A DNA stretch of 64,000 bases from Pseudomonas laurylsulfatiphila (GCF_002934665.1 NZ_NIRS01000003.1:186001-250000); one strand, 5' to 3'; shown: positions 18,991-28,046, counted from the first letter of the stretch. A program made the numbers and translations. The notes: generated from the sequence alone by a model not told the origin.

Positions 18991-20739
18991 ATGAAACCTC
19001 ACGCCACGGCTTTCAGCCAACGCCTGTTGCGCGGCCAGTCGCCTTCCTACGAACGTTTGCAGGCACGTCTGGCCGAGGATGGCAGTGAACTCGGCGCCGC
19101 GCCGATTGCCGTGCATTGCGGTTGGGGCCGCTTGTTGATCGGCCACACCTTTGCCGATGCGGCGAGCCTCGCCGCGGAGTTGCTCAACGAGCAGCCCGGC
19201 GAACGGGACATCGCGCTGTACGTCGCCGCGCCCCAGCAGGTGTTGGGGCTGGAGCCGGCGCAGCTGTTTCTCGACCCGTCCGACACCTTGCGCTTGTGGT
19301 TCAGCGACTACCGCCAGGCGACCCGGGTGTTTCGTGGATTTCGCATTCGACGCGCGCAGAGCGACGCCGACTGGCACGCCATCAATCAGCTGTATCAGGC
19401 GCGCGGCATGCTGCCGATCGATGCCACCCTGCTCACTGCGCGCCACCTGGGCGGCCCGGTGTACTGGCTGGCGGAAGACGATGACAGCGGCGCGGTCATC
19501 GGCAGCGTCATGGGCCTCAATCATGCAAAGGCCTTCAACGATCCGGAACACGGCTGCAGTCTCTGGTGCCTGGCGGTCGACCCACATTGTGCGCGGCCGG
19601 GCGTCGGCGAGGTGCTGGTGCGGCATCTGATCGAACACTTCATGAGTCGCGGTCTCGCTTACCTCGACCTGTCCGTGCTGCACGACAACCGCCAGGCGAA
19701 GAACCTGTACGCCAAGCTCGGTTTTCGCAACCTGTCGACCTTCGCCATCAAGCGCAAGAACGGTATCAACCAGTCGCTGTTTCTCGGGCCGGGCCCCGAA
19801 GCCGCCTTTAATCCGTACGCCCGGATCATCGTCGAAGAAGCACACCGTCGCGGCATCGATGTGCAAGTCGATGACGCCGATGCCGGAATGTTCACGCTCA
19901 GCCATGGCGGGCGCCGGGTACGCTGCCGCGAATCCCTGAGTGACCTGACCAGCGCCATCAGCATGACCCTGTGCCAGGACAAGAGCCTGACCCACAAGGC
20001 GCTCAAGGCTGCCGGGCTGAACCTGCCCGTGCAGCAACTGGCCGGCAACGCCGATGACAATCTGGCGTTCCTTGATGAGCACCGGCGCGTGGTGGTCAAA
20101 CCGCTGGACGGCGAACAGGGCCAAGGCGTGGCGGTCGACCTGCAGACCATCGAAGAGGTACAGCACGCCATCGAGGCGGCCCGCCAGTTTGATAGTCGCG
20201 TGCTGCTGGAAAGCTTCCACCAGGGCCTCGACCTGCGAATCCTGGTGATCGGCTTTGAAGTGGTCGCGGCCGCGATCCGCCGGCCGGCCGAAGTGGTCGG
20301 CGATGGCCAGCACTCCATCGGCGAGTTGATCGAAGCCCAGAGCCGACGCCGACAAGCGGCCACGGGTGGCGAAAGCAAGATCCCGCTGGATGCGGAAACC
20401 CTTCGCACCTTGCAGGCGGCCGGATACGACTATGGCAGCATTCTGCCGGCCGGCGAGCATCTGTTCGTACGACGTACGGCGAATCTTCACACCGGCGGCA
20501 TTCTCGAGGACGTCACGGCGATCCTGCATCCGACACTGCTGGATGCGGCTGTACGGGCCGCCCGGGCGCTGGACATTCCCGTGGTCGGCCTCGACCTGAT
20601 GGTGTCCGCCGCTGACCAGCCGGGCTACGTGTTTATCGAAGCCAACGAACGGGCCGGGCTGGCCAACCACGAACCACAGCCCACGGCGGAGCGTTTTGTG
20701 GATTTGTTGTTTCCGCACAGCCAGCCGGCGGTCTCTTAG
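18991..20739 (+). CDS. ngg: N-acetylglutaminylglutamine synthetase (GNAT plus ATP-grasp)
   Basis: A 582-residue fusion. The N-terminal GNAT domain (about 110-265) acetylates glutamine, and the C-terminal ATP-grasp domain (about 300-575) joins it to a second glutamine to make N-acetylglutaminylglutamine. VVVKPLDGEQGQGVAV is the ATP-grasp nucleotide loop, and FIEANERAG near the end carries metal ligands. It is translationally coupled to the amidotransferase gene, 3 bp apart. Pathway expression is osmotically induced in Sinorhizobium and P. aeruginosa. Confidence 0.92.
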   Translation: MKPHATAFSQRLLRGQSPSYERLQARLAEDGSELGAAPIAVHCGWGRLLIGHTFADAASLAAELLNEQPGERDIALYVAAPQQVLGLEPAQLFLDPSDTLRLWFSDYRQATRVFRGFRIRRAQSDADWHAINQLYQARGMLPIDATLLTARHLGGPVYWLAEDDDSGAVIGSVMGLNHAKAFNDPEHGCSLWCLAVDPHCARPGVGEVLVRHLIEHFMSRGLAYLDLSVLHDNRQAKNLYAKLGFRNLSTFAIKRKNGINQSLFLGPGPEAAFNPYARIIVEEAHRRGIDVQVDDADAGMFTLSHGGRRVRCRESLSDLTSAISMTLCQDKSLTHKALKAAGLNLPVQQLAGNADDNLAFLDEHRRVVVKPLDGEQGQGVAVDLQTIEEVQHAIEAARQFDSRVLLESFHQGLDLRILVIGFEVVAAAIRRPAEVVGDGQHSIGELIEAQSRRRQAATGGESKIPLDAETLRTLQAAGYDYGSILPAGEHLFVRRTANLHTGGILEDVTAILHPTLLDAAVRAARALDIPVVGLDLMVSAADQPGYVFIEANERAGLANHEPQPTAERFVDLLFPHSQPAVS

Positions 20740-20763
20740 CTATGCGTTGTCTAGACCGGCCCC

Positions 20764-20827
20764 ATCGCGAGCAGGCTCGCTCCCACATGTGATCGCATTC
20801 CCCTGTGGGAGCGAGCCTGCTCGCGAA
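20764..20827. repeat. REP doublet (GTGGGAGCGAGC family)
   Basis: Inverted pair lying between ngg and the M42 peptidase gene, inside what is probably one functional operon. It could protect or cleave the mRNA between the synthesis genes and the peptidase gene. Confidence 0.88.
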
Positions 20828-20865
20828 AGGGCCAGTCCAGGCACCTCAACTCATCAGGAGTTTCC

Positions 20866-22056
20866 ATGACCAGCAAAATCCCCGAACCGGACCTCGGTTA
20901 CCTGCAAAAAGTCCTGCTGGAAATGCTCGCCATTCCCAGCCCCACCGGGTTTACCGACACCATCGTGCGTTACGTCGCCGAACGCCTTGAAGAACTCGGC
21001 ATTCCCTTCGAGCTGACCCGTCGCGGCACCATCCGCGCCACGCTCAAGGGCAAGAAGAACAGCCCCGACCGCGCCGTTTCCGCCCACCTGGACACCATCG
21101 GCGCGGCAGTGCGTGCGGTGAAGGACAACGGCCGCCTGACCCTCGCGCCAGTCGGCTGCTGGTCCAGCCGCTTTGCCGAAGGCAGCCGCGTCAGCCTGTT
21201 TACCGACAACGGCGTGATCCGCGGCAGCGTCTTGCCGTTGATGGCGTCCGGGCACGCGTTCAATACCGCCGTGGATGAAATGCCGATCAGTTGGGATCAC
21301 ATCGAGTTGCGCCTGGACGCCTACTGCGCCACCCGCGCCGACTGCGAATCGCTGGGCATCAGCGTCGGCGATTTCGTCGCCTTCGACCCGTTGCCGGAGT
21401 TCACCGAAAGCGGGCATATCAGCGCTCGCCACCTCGATGACAAGGCCGGAGTGGCCGCGCTGCTGGCGGCCCTCAAAGCCATCGTCGACAGTGGCGAAGA
21501 ACTGATGATCGACTGTCATCCACTGTTCACCATCACCGAGGAAACCGGCAGCGGTGCCGCGGCGGCGTTGCCCTGGGACGTCAGTGAATTCGTCGGCATC
21601 GACATCGCACCGGTCGCGCCCGGCCAACACTCCAGCGAACATGCGGTAAGCATCGCGATGCAGGATTCCGGCGGACCGTATGACTATCATCTGTCGCGCC
21701 ACCTCTTGCGCCTGGCCAGCGACAACGAGCTGCCGGCACGCCGCGACCTGTTCCGCTACTACTTCAGCGACGCGCATTCGGCGGTCACCGCCGGCCACGA
21801 CATTCGCACGGCCCTGCTGGCCTTCGGCTGCGACGCCACCCACGGTTACGAACGCACCCACATCGACAGCCTCGCTGCCCTGAGCCGCCTGCTCGGTGCG
21901 TACATCCTCAGCCCGCCGGTGTTTGCCAGCGATGCGCAACCGGCCAAGGGCTCACTGGACCGGTTCAGCCATCAGCTCGAACATGACACCCAGATGGAAA
22001 GCGATACGCGGGTGCCGTCGGTGGACAGCCTGGTGGGGCAGCGGGCGGAGAGCTGA
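20866..22056 (+). CDS. M42-family osmolyte-associated aminopeptidase/hydrolase
   Basis: A 396-residue M42-type metallopeptidase, third member of the NAGGN trio and possibly the enzyme that turns over the osmolyte peptide. Metal-binding and catalytic motifs are visible: SAHLDTIG (His/Asp ligand), HLDDKAG (bridging Asp), TEETGSG (catalytic Glu) and DIAPVAPG. It is somewhat longer than typical M42 enzymes. The start has a GGAG-like site (CAGGAG). A role specifically on NAGGN is inferred from the genomic association, not demonstrated. Confidence 0.88.
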   Translation: MTSKIPEPDLGYLQKVLLEMLAIPSPTGFTDTIVRYVAERLEELGIPFELTRRGTIRATLKGKKNSPDRAVSAHLDTIGAAVRAVKDNGRLTLAPVGCWSSRFAEGSRVSLFTDNGVIRGSVLPLMASGHAFNTAVDEMPISWDHIELRLDAYCATRADCESLGISVGDFVAFDPLPEFTESGHISARHLDDKAGVAALLAALKAIVDSGEELMIDCHPLFTITEETGSGAAAALPWDVSEFVGIDIAPVAPGQHSSEHAVSIAMQDSGGPYDYHLSRHLLRLASDNELPARRDLFRYYFSDAHSAVTAGHDIRTALLAFGCDATHGYERTHIDSLAALSRLLGAYILSPPVFASDAQPAKGSLDRFSHQLEHDTQMESDTRVPSVDSLVGQRAES

Positions 22057-22085
22057 GTCAGACTCTTCATTGCCTGACAGATCGC

Positions 22086-22180
22086 CTTCGCGGGCAAGCC
22101 CGCTCCCACAGTTGATCGGTGGTGAACACAAATCTTCGGTGCGCCGCTGAACCCTGTGGGAGCGAGCTTGCTCGCGATGG
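22086..22180. repeat. REP doublet (GTGGGAGCGAGC family)
   Basis: Inverted pair, with the left arm diverged to CGCGGGCAAGCCCGCTCCCAC, between the peptidase and YheU-like genes. Confidence 0.85.
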
Positions 22181-22266
22181 CGTCAGTGCAGACAACATCA
22201 AATCCCAGGCTAGCCGATACCGGCCATACGCCGTAGCATCGCGCCATTGATCCAACCGAGGTGCCT

Positions 22267-22494
22267 ATGCTGATCCCCCACGACCAACTTGAAGTCGACA
22301 CCCTCACCCGCCTGATCGAGGATTTCGTGACCCGCGACGGCACCGACAATGGTGACGACACGCCGCTGGAAACCCGCGTACTGCGCGTGCGCCAGGCGCT
22401 GACCAAGGGCCAGGCACTGATTGTCTTCGACCCGGAAAGCGAGCAATGCCAACTGATGCTCAAGCATGACGTGCCCAAGCACCTGTTTGACTGA
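22267..22494 (+). CDS. YheU-family small protein
   Basis: A 75-residue acidic protein of the YheU/UPF0270 family, function unknown. The N-terminus MLIPHDQLEVDTLTRLIEDF matches the family's conserved start. I choose ATG 22267, preceded by GAGG at 6 nt; a GTG at 22261 would add only two residues. It is convergent with the csrA paralogue, with 4 bp between the stops. Confidence 0.87.
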   Translation: MLIPHDQLEVDTLTRLIEDFVTRDGTDNGDDTPLETRVLRVRQALTKGQALIVFDPESEQCQLMLKHDVPKHLFD

Positions 22495-22498
22495 AGCT

Positions 22499-22684
22499 TC
22501 AGCGTTCCTTGGTTTTCGCCAGTTTGTTCTGGATGCGTTCATAGATTTCGGAGCGGTGCACATTGACGTCCTGAGGCGCCTCGACGCCAAAGCGAACGTG
22601 GTTTCCGTTGATCGCGAGAACGCGCACGCAAATGTTGTCACCGATGGAAATGGTTTCGCCCACAACGCGACTGAGTACGAGCAT
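22499..22684 (-). CDS. csrA: Divergent CsrA/Rsm RNA-binding protein (RsmI-like)
   Basis: A 61-residue CsrA-family translational regulator. The RNA-contact residues L4 and R44 (in NVHRSEIY) are kept, so it should bind GGA motifs in leaders. It differs from housekeeping RsmA in strand 1 ([10 protein letters not shown] instead of MLILTRRVGE) and in the VRFGVEAPQ segment. This resembles the extra paralogue called RsmI in fluorescens-group strains. The context also differs from the usual alaS-linked rsmA locus. A leader hairpin sits against its ribosome site. Confidence 0.9.
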   Translation of the reverse strand: MLVLSRVVGETISIGDNICVRVLAINGNHVRFGVEAPQDVNVHRSEIYERIQNKLAKTKER

Positions 22685-22693
22685 AAGGAGTGT

Positions 22694-22719
22694 CCTTCAG
22701 GGGTTATTGGCCCCTGAAG
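22694..22719 (-). promoter_or_regulatory. Leader hairpin at the csrA-paralogue ribosome site
   Basis: Minus-strand arms CTTCAGGGG and CCCCTGAAG are perfect complements around a 7-nt loop. The 3' arm merges into GAAGGA, the apparent Shine-Dalgarno, about 8 nt before the ATG at 22684. The helix could hide the ribosome site. There is no T tract, so it is not a terminator. A link to autoregulation by GGA binding is inference. Confidence 0.5.
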
Positions 22720-22838
22720 ATGCCCGGCCCGCCGTACGCCTACAATGCTCCGACAGCAAACCGGACCGGACTGACAGCCCCTGAGCCACGCCACTGACGG
22801 AAAAGTCTGACAAGTAGGTTGATTGTAGGGACGAGCTG

Positions 22839-23171
22839 TCAGGACGCGGAGAATCGCGGCCCGAACAGGATGATACTTGCGCCAATCACACACAGCGCCA
22901 CGCCGAGCCAGTCCGAACCCAGCGGACGAATCCGCTCGACCACGGCCAGCCAACCAATCGAGGCAATGATGTAGATACCACCGTAGGCAGCGTAGGCGCG
23001 GCCGGCGTAGGTGGCCTCGATACGGGTCAGCAGCAGGGCGAACAGGGTCAGGCTGAGGAGCGCCGGCACCACCCACCACATGCTTTTACCCTGGCGCAGC
23101 CACATCCAGAAGGCGAAGCAACCGGCAATTTCGAACAGCGCGGCGAGGAAAAACCACAGGTAATTGAGCAT
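22839..23171 (-). CDS. YnfA family membrane protein
   Basis: A 110-residue inner-membrane protein with four hydrophobic helices, matching the UPF0060/YnfA family; some homologues resemble small multidrug resistance exporters. The start [17 protein letters not shown] at 23171 is typical; the upstream ATG at 23186 adds five atypical residues. The conserved YAAYGGIYI motif is present. Single gene; substrate unknown. Confidence 0.9.
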   Translation of the reverse strand: MLNYLWFFLAALFEIAGCFAFWMWLRQGKSMWWVVPALLSLTLFALLLTRIEATYAGRAYAAYGGIYIIASIGWLAVVERIRPLGSDWLGVALCVIGASIILFGPRFSAS

Positions 23172-23235
23172 GCAAGCGTCTCGCAAGGATGGCCGATGGC
23201 GGCCACCCTAACTACAGCGTTGCCTGCGGGCAAGA

Positions 23236-24051
23236 TCAGCTTGCCGATTGCCTGGCCTTGGCGCGCATTTTGTCGGCCATGACGGTCATTTCGTTGTAGA
23301 GCAATTGCGGGTTCTTCTGCTTGATCGCCCAGGCCATGCGGCCCTGTTCGTGGGGCAGGATCATGAACTCGCCGGCAGCGACCTGCTGGTAGATGTAGTC
23401 GGCAATGTCGGCGGCGCTGATCGGCGAACTTTCCAGCAACTTGCCGACCTGGGCTTTCATGGCCGGGGTCGGGCCGCGGAAGGAGTCCAACAGGTTGGTC
23501 TGGAAGAACGACGGGCACACCACATGTACGCCGACTTCCTGATGCGCCAACTCGATCAGCAGGCTTTCGGACAACGCCACCACGCCCGCCTTGGCCACGT
23601 TGTAGTTGCTCATCGCCGGGCCTTGCATCAGTGCGGCCATGGACGCGATGTTGATGATCTTGCCTTTGCTTTGTTCCAGCAGCGGCAGGAAAGCCTTGCA
23701 GCCCTTGACCACGCCCATCAGGTTGATCGCGATCTGCCAGTCCCAGTCCTCCAGGGACAACTCACTGAAGAAGCCGCCAGAGGCTACACCCGCGTTATTG
23801 ACGATGACATCGATGCCGCCGAGCTTGACCTCACAGGCCTGGGCGAACGCCGTCAGTTGGCTGTAGTCGCGCACGTCGCAGCGCTGGATAAAACCATCGC
23901 CACCGGCTTCACGGACCAGCTTCAGGGTTTCCTGCAAACCGGGCTCGCTGACGTCCGACAAGGCCAGTTGCCAACCTTCACGCGCCCAGCGCAGCGCGAT
24001 TTCGCGACCCAGGCCAGAGCCTGCACCAGTGATCATCATGCGATTTTGCAT
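23236..24051 (-). CDS. Short-chain dehydrogenase/reductase
   Basis: A 271-residue classical SDR with the cofactor loop TGAGSGLG near 8-15, the NNAGV strand and the catalytic Ser plus YNVAK (Tyr-x-x-x-Lys). The absence of an acidic residue right after the second strand leaves NADPH or NADH unresolved. I take ATG 24051 (MQNRMMITGAG), as upstream in-frame sequence is non-conserved. It is separated by 64 bp from ynfA, so cotranscription is possible. Substrate unknown. Confidence 0.88.
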   Translation of the reverse strand: MQNRMMITGAGSGLGREIALRWAREGWQLALSDVSEPGLQETLKLVREAGGDGFIQRCDVRDYSQLTAFAQACEVKLGGIDVIVNNAGVASGGFFSELSLEDWDWQIAINLMGVVKGCKAFLPLLEQSKGKIINIASMAALMQGPAMSNYNVAKAGVVALSESLLIELAHQEVGVHVVCPSFFQTNLLDSFRGPTPAMKAQVGKLLESSPISAADIADYIYQQVAAGEFMILPHEQGRMAWAIKQKNPQLLYNEMTVMADKMRAKARQSAS

Positions 24052-24223
24052 AGCAAACAGCCTTGTTGTTCTCGGAAGATGCATCGAGTGTAGCGAAGGA
24101 AATTGCCCGACCCACGCTCCATCAGATTGCTGAATGGCCCGAGCAAACCGCGGGCGCGTCACAAGCAACTAAGGCAATCAAAAAAGAAATAAGAACCTGT
24201 CCGAAATACTTCAAAAAAACTTG

Positions 24224-24251
24224 GAATTTTCTTGCCGGTGCGAGAGTCGGA
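24224..24251 (+). promoter_or_regulatory. Possible AlgU (sigma-22) promoter
   Basis: GAATTT, a 17-nt spacer, then TCGGA resembles the AlgU/RpoE pattern GAACTT-N16/17-TCTGA with one mismatch in each box. It lies in an AT-rich stretch about 85 nt before the DUF3309 gene, whose family members are small stress-associated membrane peptides. Weak evidence on its own. Confidence 0.3.
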
Positions 24252-24335
24252 ATTTTTAAGCAGCTCGAATTTACTTCATTCCCGCTGACCTGATTGGCAT
24301 GGTCATTCCACTGCATTTTCAACAAGGAAATAGAC

Positions 24336-24488
24336 ATGGGCACAATACTGATCATCATTCTGATCCTGTTACTGATTGGTGGTTTACCGGTTTTCCCGCA
24401 CTCCAGAAGTTGGGGTTACGGCCCGTCCGGAATCATCGGCGTCGTGTTGGTGGTGCTGTTGATCCTGCTCTTGCTCGGCCGAATATAA
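24336..24488 (+). CDS. DUF3309 small hydrophobic protein
   Basis: A 50-residue membrane peptide with two hydrophobic segments (about 3-18 and 32-48) around a short loop, matching DUF3309. AAGGA lies 7 nt before the ATG. It is followed by a bidirectional terminator and convergent with the LTA-synthase-like gene. Function unknown; similar peptides in Proteobacteria are often general-stress induced. Confidence 0.85.
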   Translation: MGTILIIILILLLIGGLPVFPHSRSWGYGPSGIIGVVLVVLLILLLLGRI

Positions 24489-24500
24489 AAACCGCCAGGC

Positions 24501-24533
24501 AAAAAAAAAGAGGCCCTCGAAGGGCCTCTTTTC
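24501..24533. terminator. Bidirectional terminator
   Basis: AAAAGAGGCCCT and AGGGCCTCTTTT form a 12-bp perfect stem with a 3-nt loop, flanked by an A run on the left and a T run on the right. It serves both the DUF3309 gene and the convergent sulfatase-fold gene. Confidence 0.92.
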
Positions 24534-24547
24534 TATTGCGTCACAAC

Positions 24548-26641
24548 TTAGTCCGGTTTGCCGTCAACGACACCTGCGGTGTTGTCCAGCAGGCTCTTGG
24601 TCGCTGTTTGCAGGAACGCTTCGAGCTTGAGTTTCAACTCGGCGGTACGCGGCGCGTCAGCAATGATTTCGGCGCGAGGCGTGGCCCCCAATTCATACTG
24701 GTACAACTTCGGCGCCATGTCCTTGTCCTTCGGCAGGACCAGAATCTGGTCGGCGGTGAGGATGGCCGTGGTCTGCTCGCTGCCCGACGGCTTGATCACA
24801 CCAATGCCGAGGTCGCCTTGCGGCAGGTTGAGCAGGTCGCGTCCCCAGCACTGATGGCGCACTTCGCCACCGATGCGGCCCATGATGGTCGGCACGATGT
24901 CGATCTGGGTGCCCACGGTGTGGTCACGCTGGCCGAATTTTTCCTGGATGCCCGGTGCAATCATCAGCATCGGCACGTTGAAGCGGCCCAGATCCATCTC
25001 GGTGATCTGCTGTTCGTTACCAAAACCGTGGTCACCGACGATGACAAACAGGGTTTCCTTGAAGTACGGCTCCTTGCGGGCCTTTTCAAAGAACTGGCCC
25101 AGTGCCCAGTCCGAGTAACGCATGGCGGTCAGGTGTTCGTTCAGGCTGCCACGATCGGTTACGCGCTCGACCGGCAATGGCGTCGGCAAGGCGTAAGGCG
25201 TGTGGTTGGACAGGGTTTGCAGCAAGGCATAGAACGGCTTGCCGTTTTCCCGTGCCTTGAGCTCGACCAGGCCACGATCGAACATGTCCTGGTCGGACAC
25301 GCCCCAGGTCGGATCAGAGAACACCGGATTGACGAAATCGTTACGACCGATGAAGTTGGTCATGCCCTGGTTGCTGAAGAAACCCGACTGGTTGTCCCAG
25401 GCGAAATCGCCGTTGTAGACATACACGTCGTCGAAGTCACGGGCACTGAGCAACTGCGGCAGACCAGACAGCTTGTGGCTGCCTTCCGGGGTCTGCATCA
25501 GGTATTCGAAGCCCGGCAGGTTCGGGAAGCAGGCCATGGTGGCGAACATACCCTGGTGGGTATGGGTGCCGTTGGAGAAGAAGCGGTCGAACAGCAAGCC
25601 CTCCTTTGACAGTTTGTCGAGGTACGGCGTGATGTTGCCCGGCCCGCCCAGCGCTCCCACCGAGTGACCGGCCATGCTTTCCATCAGGATCACAACGACG
25701 TTCTTGATCGGCAGGGTCTTGTCGGCCGGCGGGGTGTAATCGCGACGTACCGCTGCGGTGTCGGCATCCACCAGTTTGTCGGCCGGGACCACCAGCATGT
25801 CACGCACCACTTGCTGGGCTTGTGGCTGAGGCAGGGTCGCCTTCCAGATATTGTCGCGATCCTCGGACATCCGGCTCTTGGCTGCGGCGACCAGCGACAG
25901 CGTGCCGTTGAGGCCCAACTGGTTGGCGAAATTCGAGTCGGTGGTATAGACGTCACCCCAGCGTAGCGGCGGGCCCTGGCGCAGCGTGCCGCGCGCGGCG
26001 ACCACACAGACCAGCAGGCACACCACGAATACCGCAATACGTGCGTACCACGGCGCAACCTGGCGAGTGCCGATGCTGCCGCCACTGAACGGACCACGAG
26101 GGCGGGTCGCACGGTCGGCGCCCTTGAATGCCAGGCTCAGGATCCATGTGCCCACGGCCCATGCCAGCAGGTAGCGGACCACGGGGAAACCGTACCAGAG
26201 CATGCTCATCACGGTTTTCGGATCTTCCTTGACGTACTGGAAGACCAGGCCATTGAGGCGCTGGTGGAACTCACGATAGAAGTCCATCTCCATCAGGCCC
26301 AGGAACAGCGCAATACTGGAGACGACCGTCAGCCAGAGACGGAACAGCCCGCGTGCGGCCATGGCCCGGGCACTGAACAATGCCAGCAGCAACGGAATAC
26401 TGAGATAGACCACCAGACGCAGGTCGAAACGCAGACCGTTGGCGAATGCCTCGAGGAAGGTCGAAGCCGGTGTATCGAGGATCATCGAGCGGTTGTAGAC
26501 CAGCAGCGCGACGCGCAGCAGGCTGAACATGACCATCATGACCAGGGCACACAACAGCGTGTAGGCCAGATGCGATTTGACGGTCGGTTGCAGCAGGCGA
26601 CTAGAAGCTCGCTGCTGATTCAGGGCGTCCGGGATTGCCAT
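24548..26641 (-). CDS. LTA synthase family sulfatase-fold membrane enzyme
   Basis: A 697-residue inner-membrane protein: about five N-terminal helices (about 20-210), then a large periplasmic alkaline-phosphatase-superfamily domain. The putative metal ligand lies in ILMESMAGHS near 320 and the probable nucleophilic threonine in NGTHTHQGM about 45 residues later. GDHGFGNE is the C-terminal metal motif. Relatives transfer phosphoglycerol (LtaS, OpgB) or phosphoethanolamine to glycans or lipids. In Gram-negatives the acceptor is usually unknown. Single gene with terminator. Confidence 0.87.
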   Translation of the reverse strand: MAIPDALNQQRASSRLLQPTVKSHLAYTLLCALVMMVMFSLLRVALLVYNRSMILDTPASTFLEAFANGLRFDLRLVVYLSIPLLLALFSARAMAARGLFRLWLTVVSSIALFLGLMEMDFYREFHQRLNGLVFQYVKEDPKTVMSMLWYGFPVVRYLLAWAVGTWILSLAFKGADRATRPRGPFSGGSIGTRQVAPWYARIAVFVVCLLVCVVAARGTLRQGPPLRWGDVYTTDSNFANQLGLNGTLSLVAAAKSRMSEDRDNIWKATLPQPQAQQVVRDMLVVPADKLVDADTAAVRRDYTPPADKTLPIKNVVVILMESMAGHSVGALGGPGNITPYLDKLSKEGLLFDRFFSNGTHTHQGMFATMACFPNLPGFEYLMQTPEGSHKLSGLPQLLSARDFDDVYVYNGDFAWDNQSGFFSNQGMTNFIGRNDFVNPVFSDPTWGVSDQDMFDRGLVELKARENGKPFYALLQTLSNHTPYALPTPLPVERVTDRGSLNEHLTAMRYSDWALGQFFEKARKEPYFKETLFVIVGDHGFGNEQQITEMDLGRFNVPMLMIAPGIQEKFGQRDHTVGTQIDIVPTIMGRIGGEVRHQCWGRDLLNLPQGDLGIGVIKPSGSEQTTAILTADQILVLPKDKDMAPKLYQYELGATPRAEIIADAPRTAELKLKLEAFLQTATKSLLDNTAGVVDGKPD

Positions 26642-26978
26642 GTCGTTTTAGGACCCATTGGAAGTTGAAGTTTCAAAAATACAGCTGCGCCTGGCCCTCT
26701 TTTCGGCCCATACAAGGCCCGGGGGTTTGCGCGGTGCGCAAATGTTGCACGATCAACGGCTGTATTGCCATTGATAACTACCCTCATCCCGACTGTTTCA
26801 TCCTGCATTCAGGAATACATTGCGTGTGGCGGGAGAGCCGGCGAATTGTCTTGGAGACTTGGTGAAAATTTCGTGCAACGCATATCCGGAAACAAATTAA
26901 AGCGCCCTGCCCGTTCAAAAACGCAAACGCCCCGAACCGGTCGGGGCGCTGCGAAGTCACCTTAAAAGCATCACGCCG
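26642..26978. other. Intergenic region, no gene seen
   Basis: A 337-bp gap upstream of the sulfatase-fold gene and downstream of the START gene. It holds the START gene's terminator near 26918-26952 and presumably the sulfatase-fold gene's promoter. No convincing open frame or other motif was recognised. Confidence 0.6.
26918..26952 (-). terminator. Terminator of the START-domain gene
   Basis: On the minus strand a GCGCCCCGA / TTCGGGGCG stem with a short loop is followed by TTTGCGTTTTTG. Located 27 nt past the stop codon. Confidence 0.8.
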
Positions 26979-27584
26979 TTACTTCTCGGCGCGTTCCTTG
27001 AGGGCTTTCAAGGTATTGAACGGGGCATCCACCACGAACTTGTTGGCCACCATCGACGGCACGCTGCCGCCCGGCTCGGTGTGCACCTGATAGGTCACTT
27101 CGATCTGGTCGCCCTTGGGTACGAACTTCCAGAAACCGTCGACCTTGGCGACCCGGACGAAGCCCTTTTCTTCAGGAATGTATTTCGGTACGCCTTCGAG
27201 CTTGCGGGTCAGGCTGCCATCGGCACCTTCGGTGGTGGTGATGTGCAGCACCGAATCACGCGGAGTAACCGGCCATGGGGTGTTGAACTGAGTGTAGGTC
27301 CAGCTCTGGTTACCTTCGTGCTTGAGCAGTTTCTGGGTTTTGCATTCGTGAATCCAGGCGCAGGCTCCGGACACGTCATCCTGCAACGCACGCAGCTTGG
27401 CCATGGTGGTTTTCATCAGCGTAACGCCCTGGTAGGCCTTGTAGTCGGACCCGGCCACTTCACTCAGGGAGATCTTGATGCCGTCTTCGTCTTTCTTGAC
27501 TTTCCAGTCTTCGGCCTGGGCTGTCGAGGTAACCAGCACAACCGTCAAACCACACAGCACAGCCATACGATGCAGCGAACCCAT
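26979..27584 (-). CDS. Secreted START-domain (lipid-binding) protein
   Basis: A 201-residue periplasmic protein. The signal peptide is about 1-25 (MGSLHRMAVLCG ... TAQA) and the rest is a START-like domain, which usually binds hydrophobic ligands. The start at 27584 is supported by AAGGAATAAG just upstream; the frame runs back to 27758 but overlaps the next gene. The ligand is unknown. A terminator follows. Confidence 0.88.
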   Translation of the reverse strand: MGSLHRMAVLCGLTVVLVTSTAQAEDWKVKKDEDGIKISLSEVAGSDYKAYQGVTLMKTTMAKLRALQDDVSGACAWIHECKTQKLLKHEGNQSWTYTQFNTPWPVTPRDSVLHITTTEGADGSLTRKLEGVPKYIPEEKGFVRVAKVDGFWKFVPKGDQIEVTYQVHTEPGGSVPSMVANKFVVDAPFNTLKALKERAEK

Positions 27585-27625
27585 AGTCTTATTCCTTATT
27601 GTTGAAGTTCCGTTCGTTGAAAACA

Positions 27626-27880
27626 TCACGCCGCCGTCATTTGCTCCCACCAGCCAATCAGCCGGATGGCCTCTTCGCTGCTGCTTCCGCACACCTCGGG
27701 GTCGGCCTCGAAGGCAGAACACACCGCCGGCCGTTCCGGCTGGCCGAAAATATTGCACAGGTTATCGGCGGAAAGTTGCAGGCAGCGTTGCCCCGCGGCC
27801 TTGCCGTTAGGCATACCGGGGATCGGTGAACTGATGGAAGGGGCAATGCAACAAGCGCCACAGCCCTCACGGCATTTCAT
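27626..27880 (-). CDS. YkgJ family cysteine-cluster protein
   Basis: An 84-residue protein with an N-terminal C3-x3-C7-x2-CC pattern (MKCREGCGACC) and further cysteines at about 33, 42, 54 and 64, fitting the YkgJ/UPF0153 zinc- or iron-chelating family. Function unknown. It lies 41 bp upstream of the START gene on the same strand and may be cotranscribed. Confidence 0.87.
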   Translation of the reverse strand: MKCREGCGACCIAPSISSPIPGMPNGKAAGQRCLQLSADNLCNIFGQPERPAVCSAFEADPEVCGSSSEEAIRLIGWWEQMTAA

Positions 27881-28046
27881 GACGACAAGCTCCTCGCGAC
27901 GAGCAATGTGTAAAAGGACCGGGCACAGAGTACCCGCTAAAACAGTTGTTTTAAATTACCTGCGAGCGGGTTTTTCGATGTAAACGGGCATGACCGACCA
28001 GTCTCCGATGAAGCGTCTGTTCTGCGGCTCGCGGATCTTGTTGGTA

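Noticed and set aside
17692..20718. Antisense open frame of 1008 codons over the NAGGN genes
   Set aside because: It mirrors two firmly identified genes. Long antisense frames are expected in high-GC DNA with this codon use, and its product is low-information His/Gln/Arg/Val sequence.
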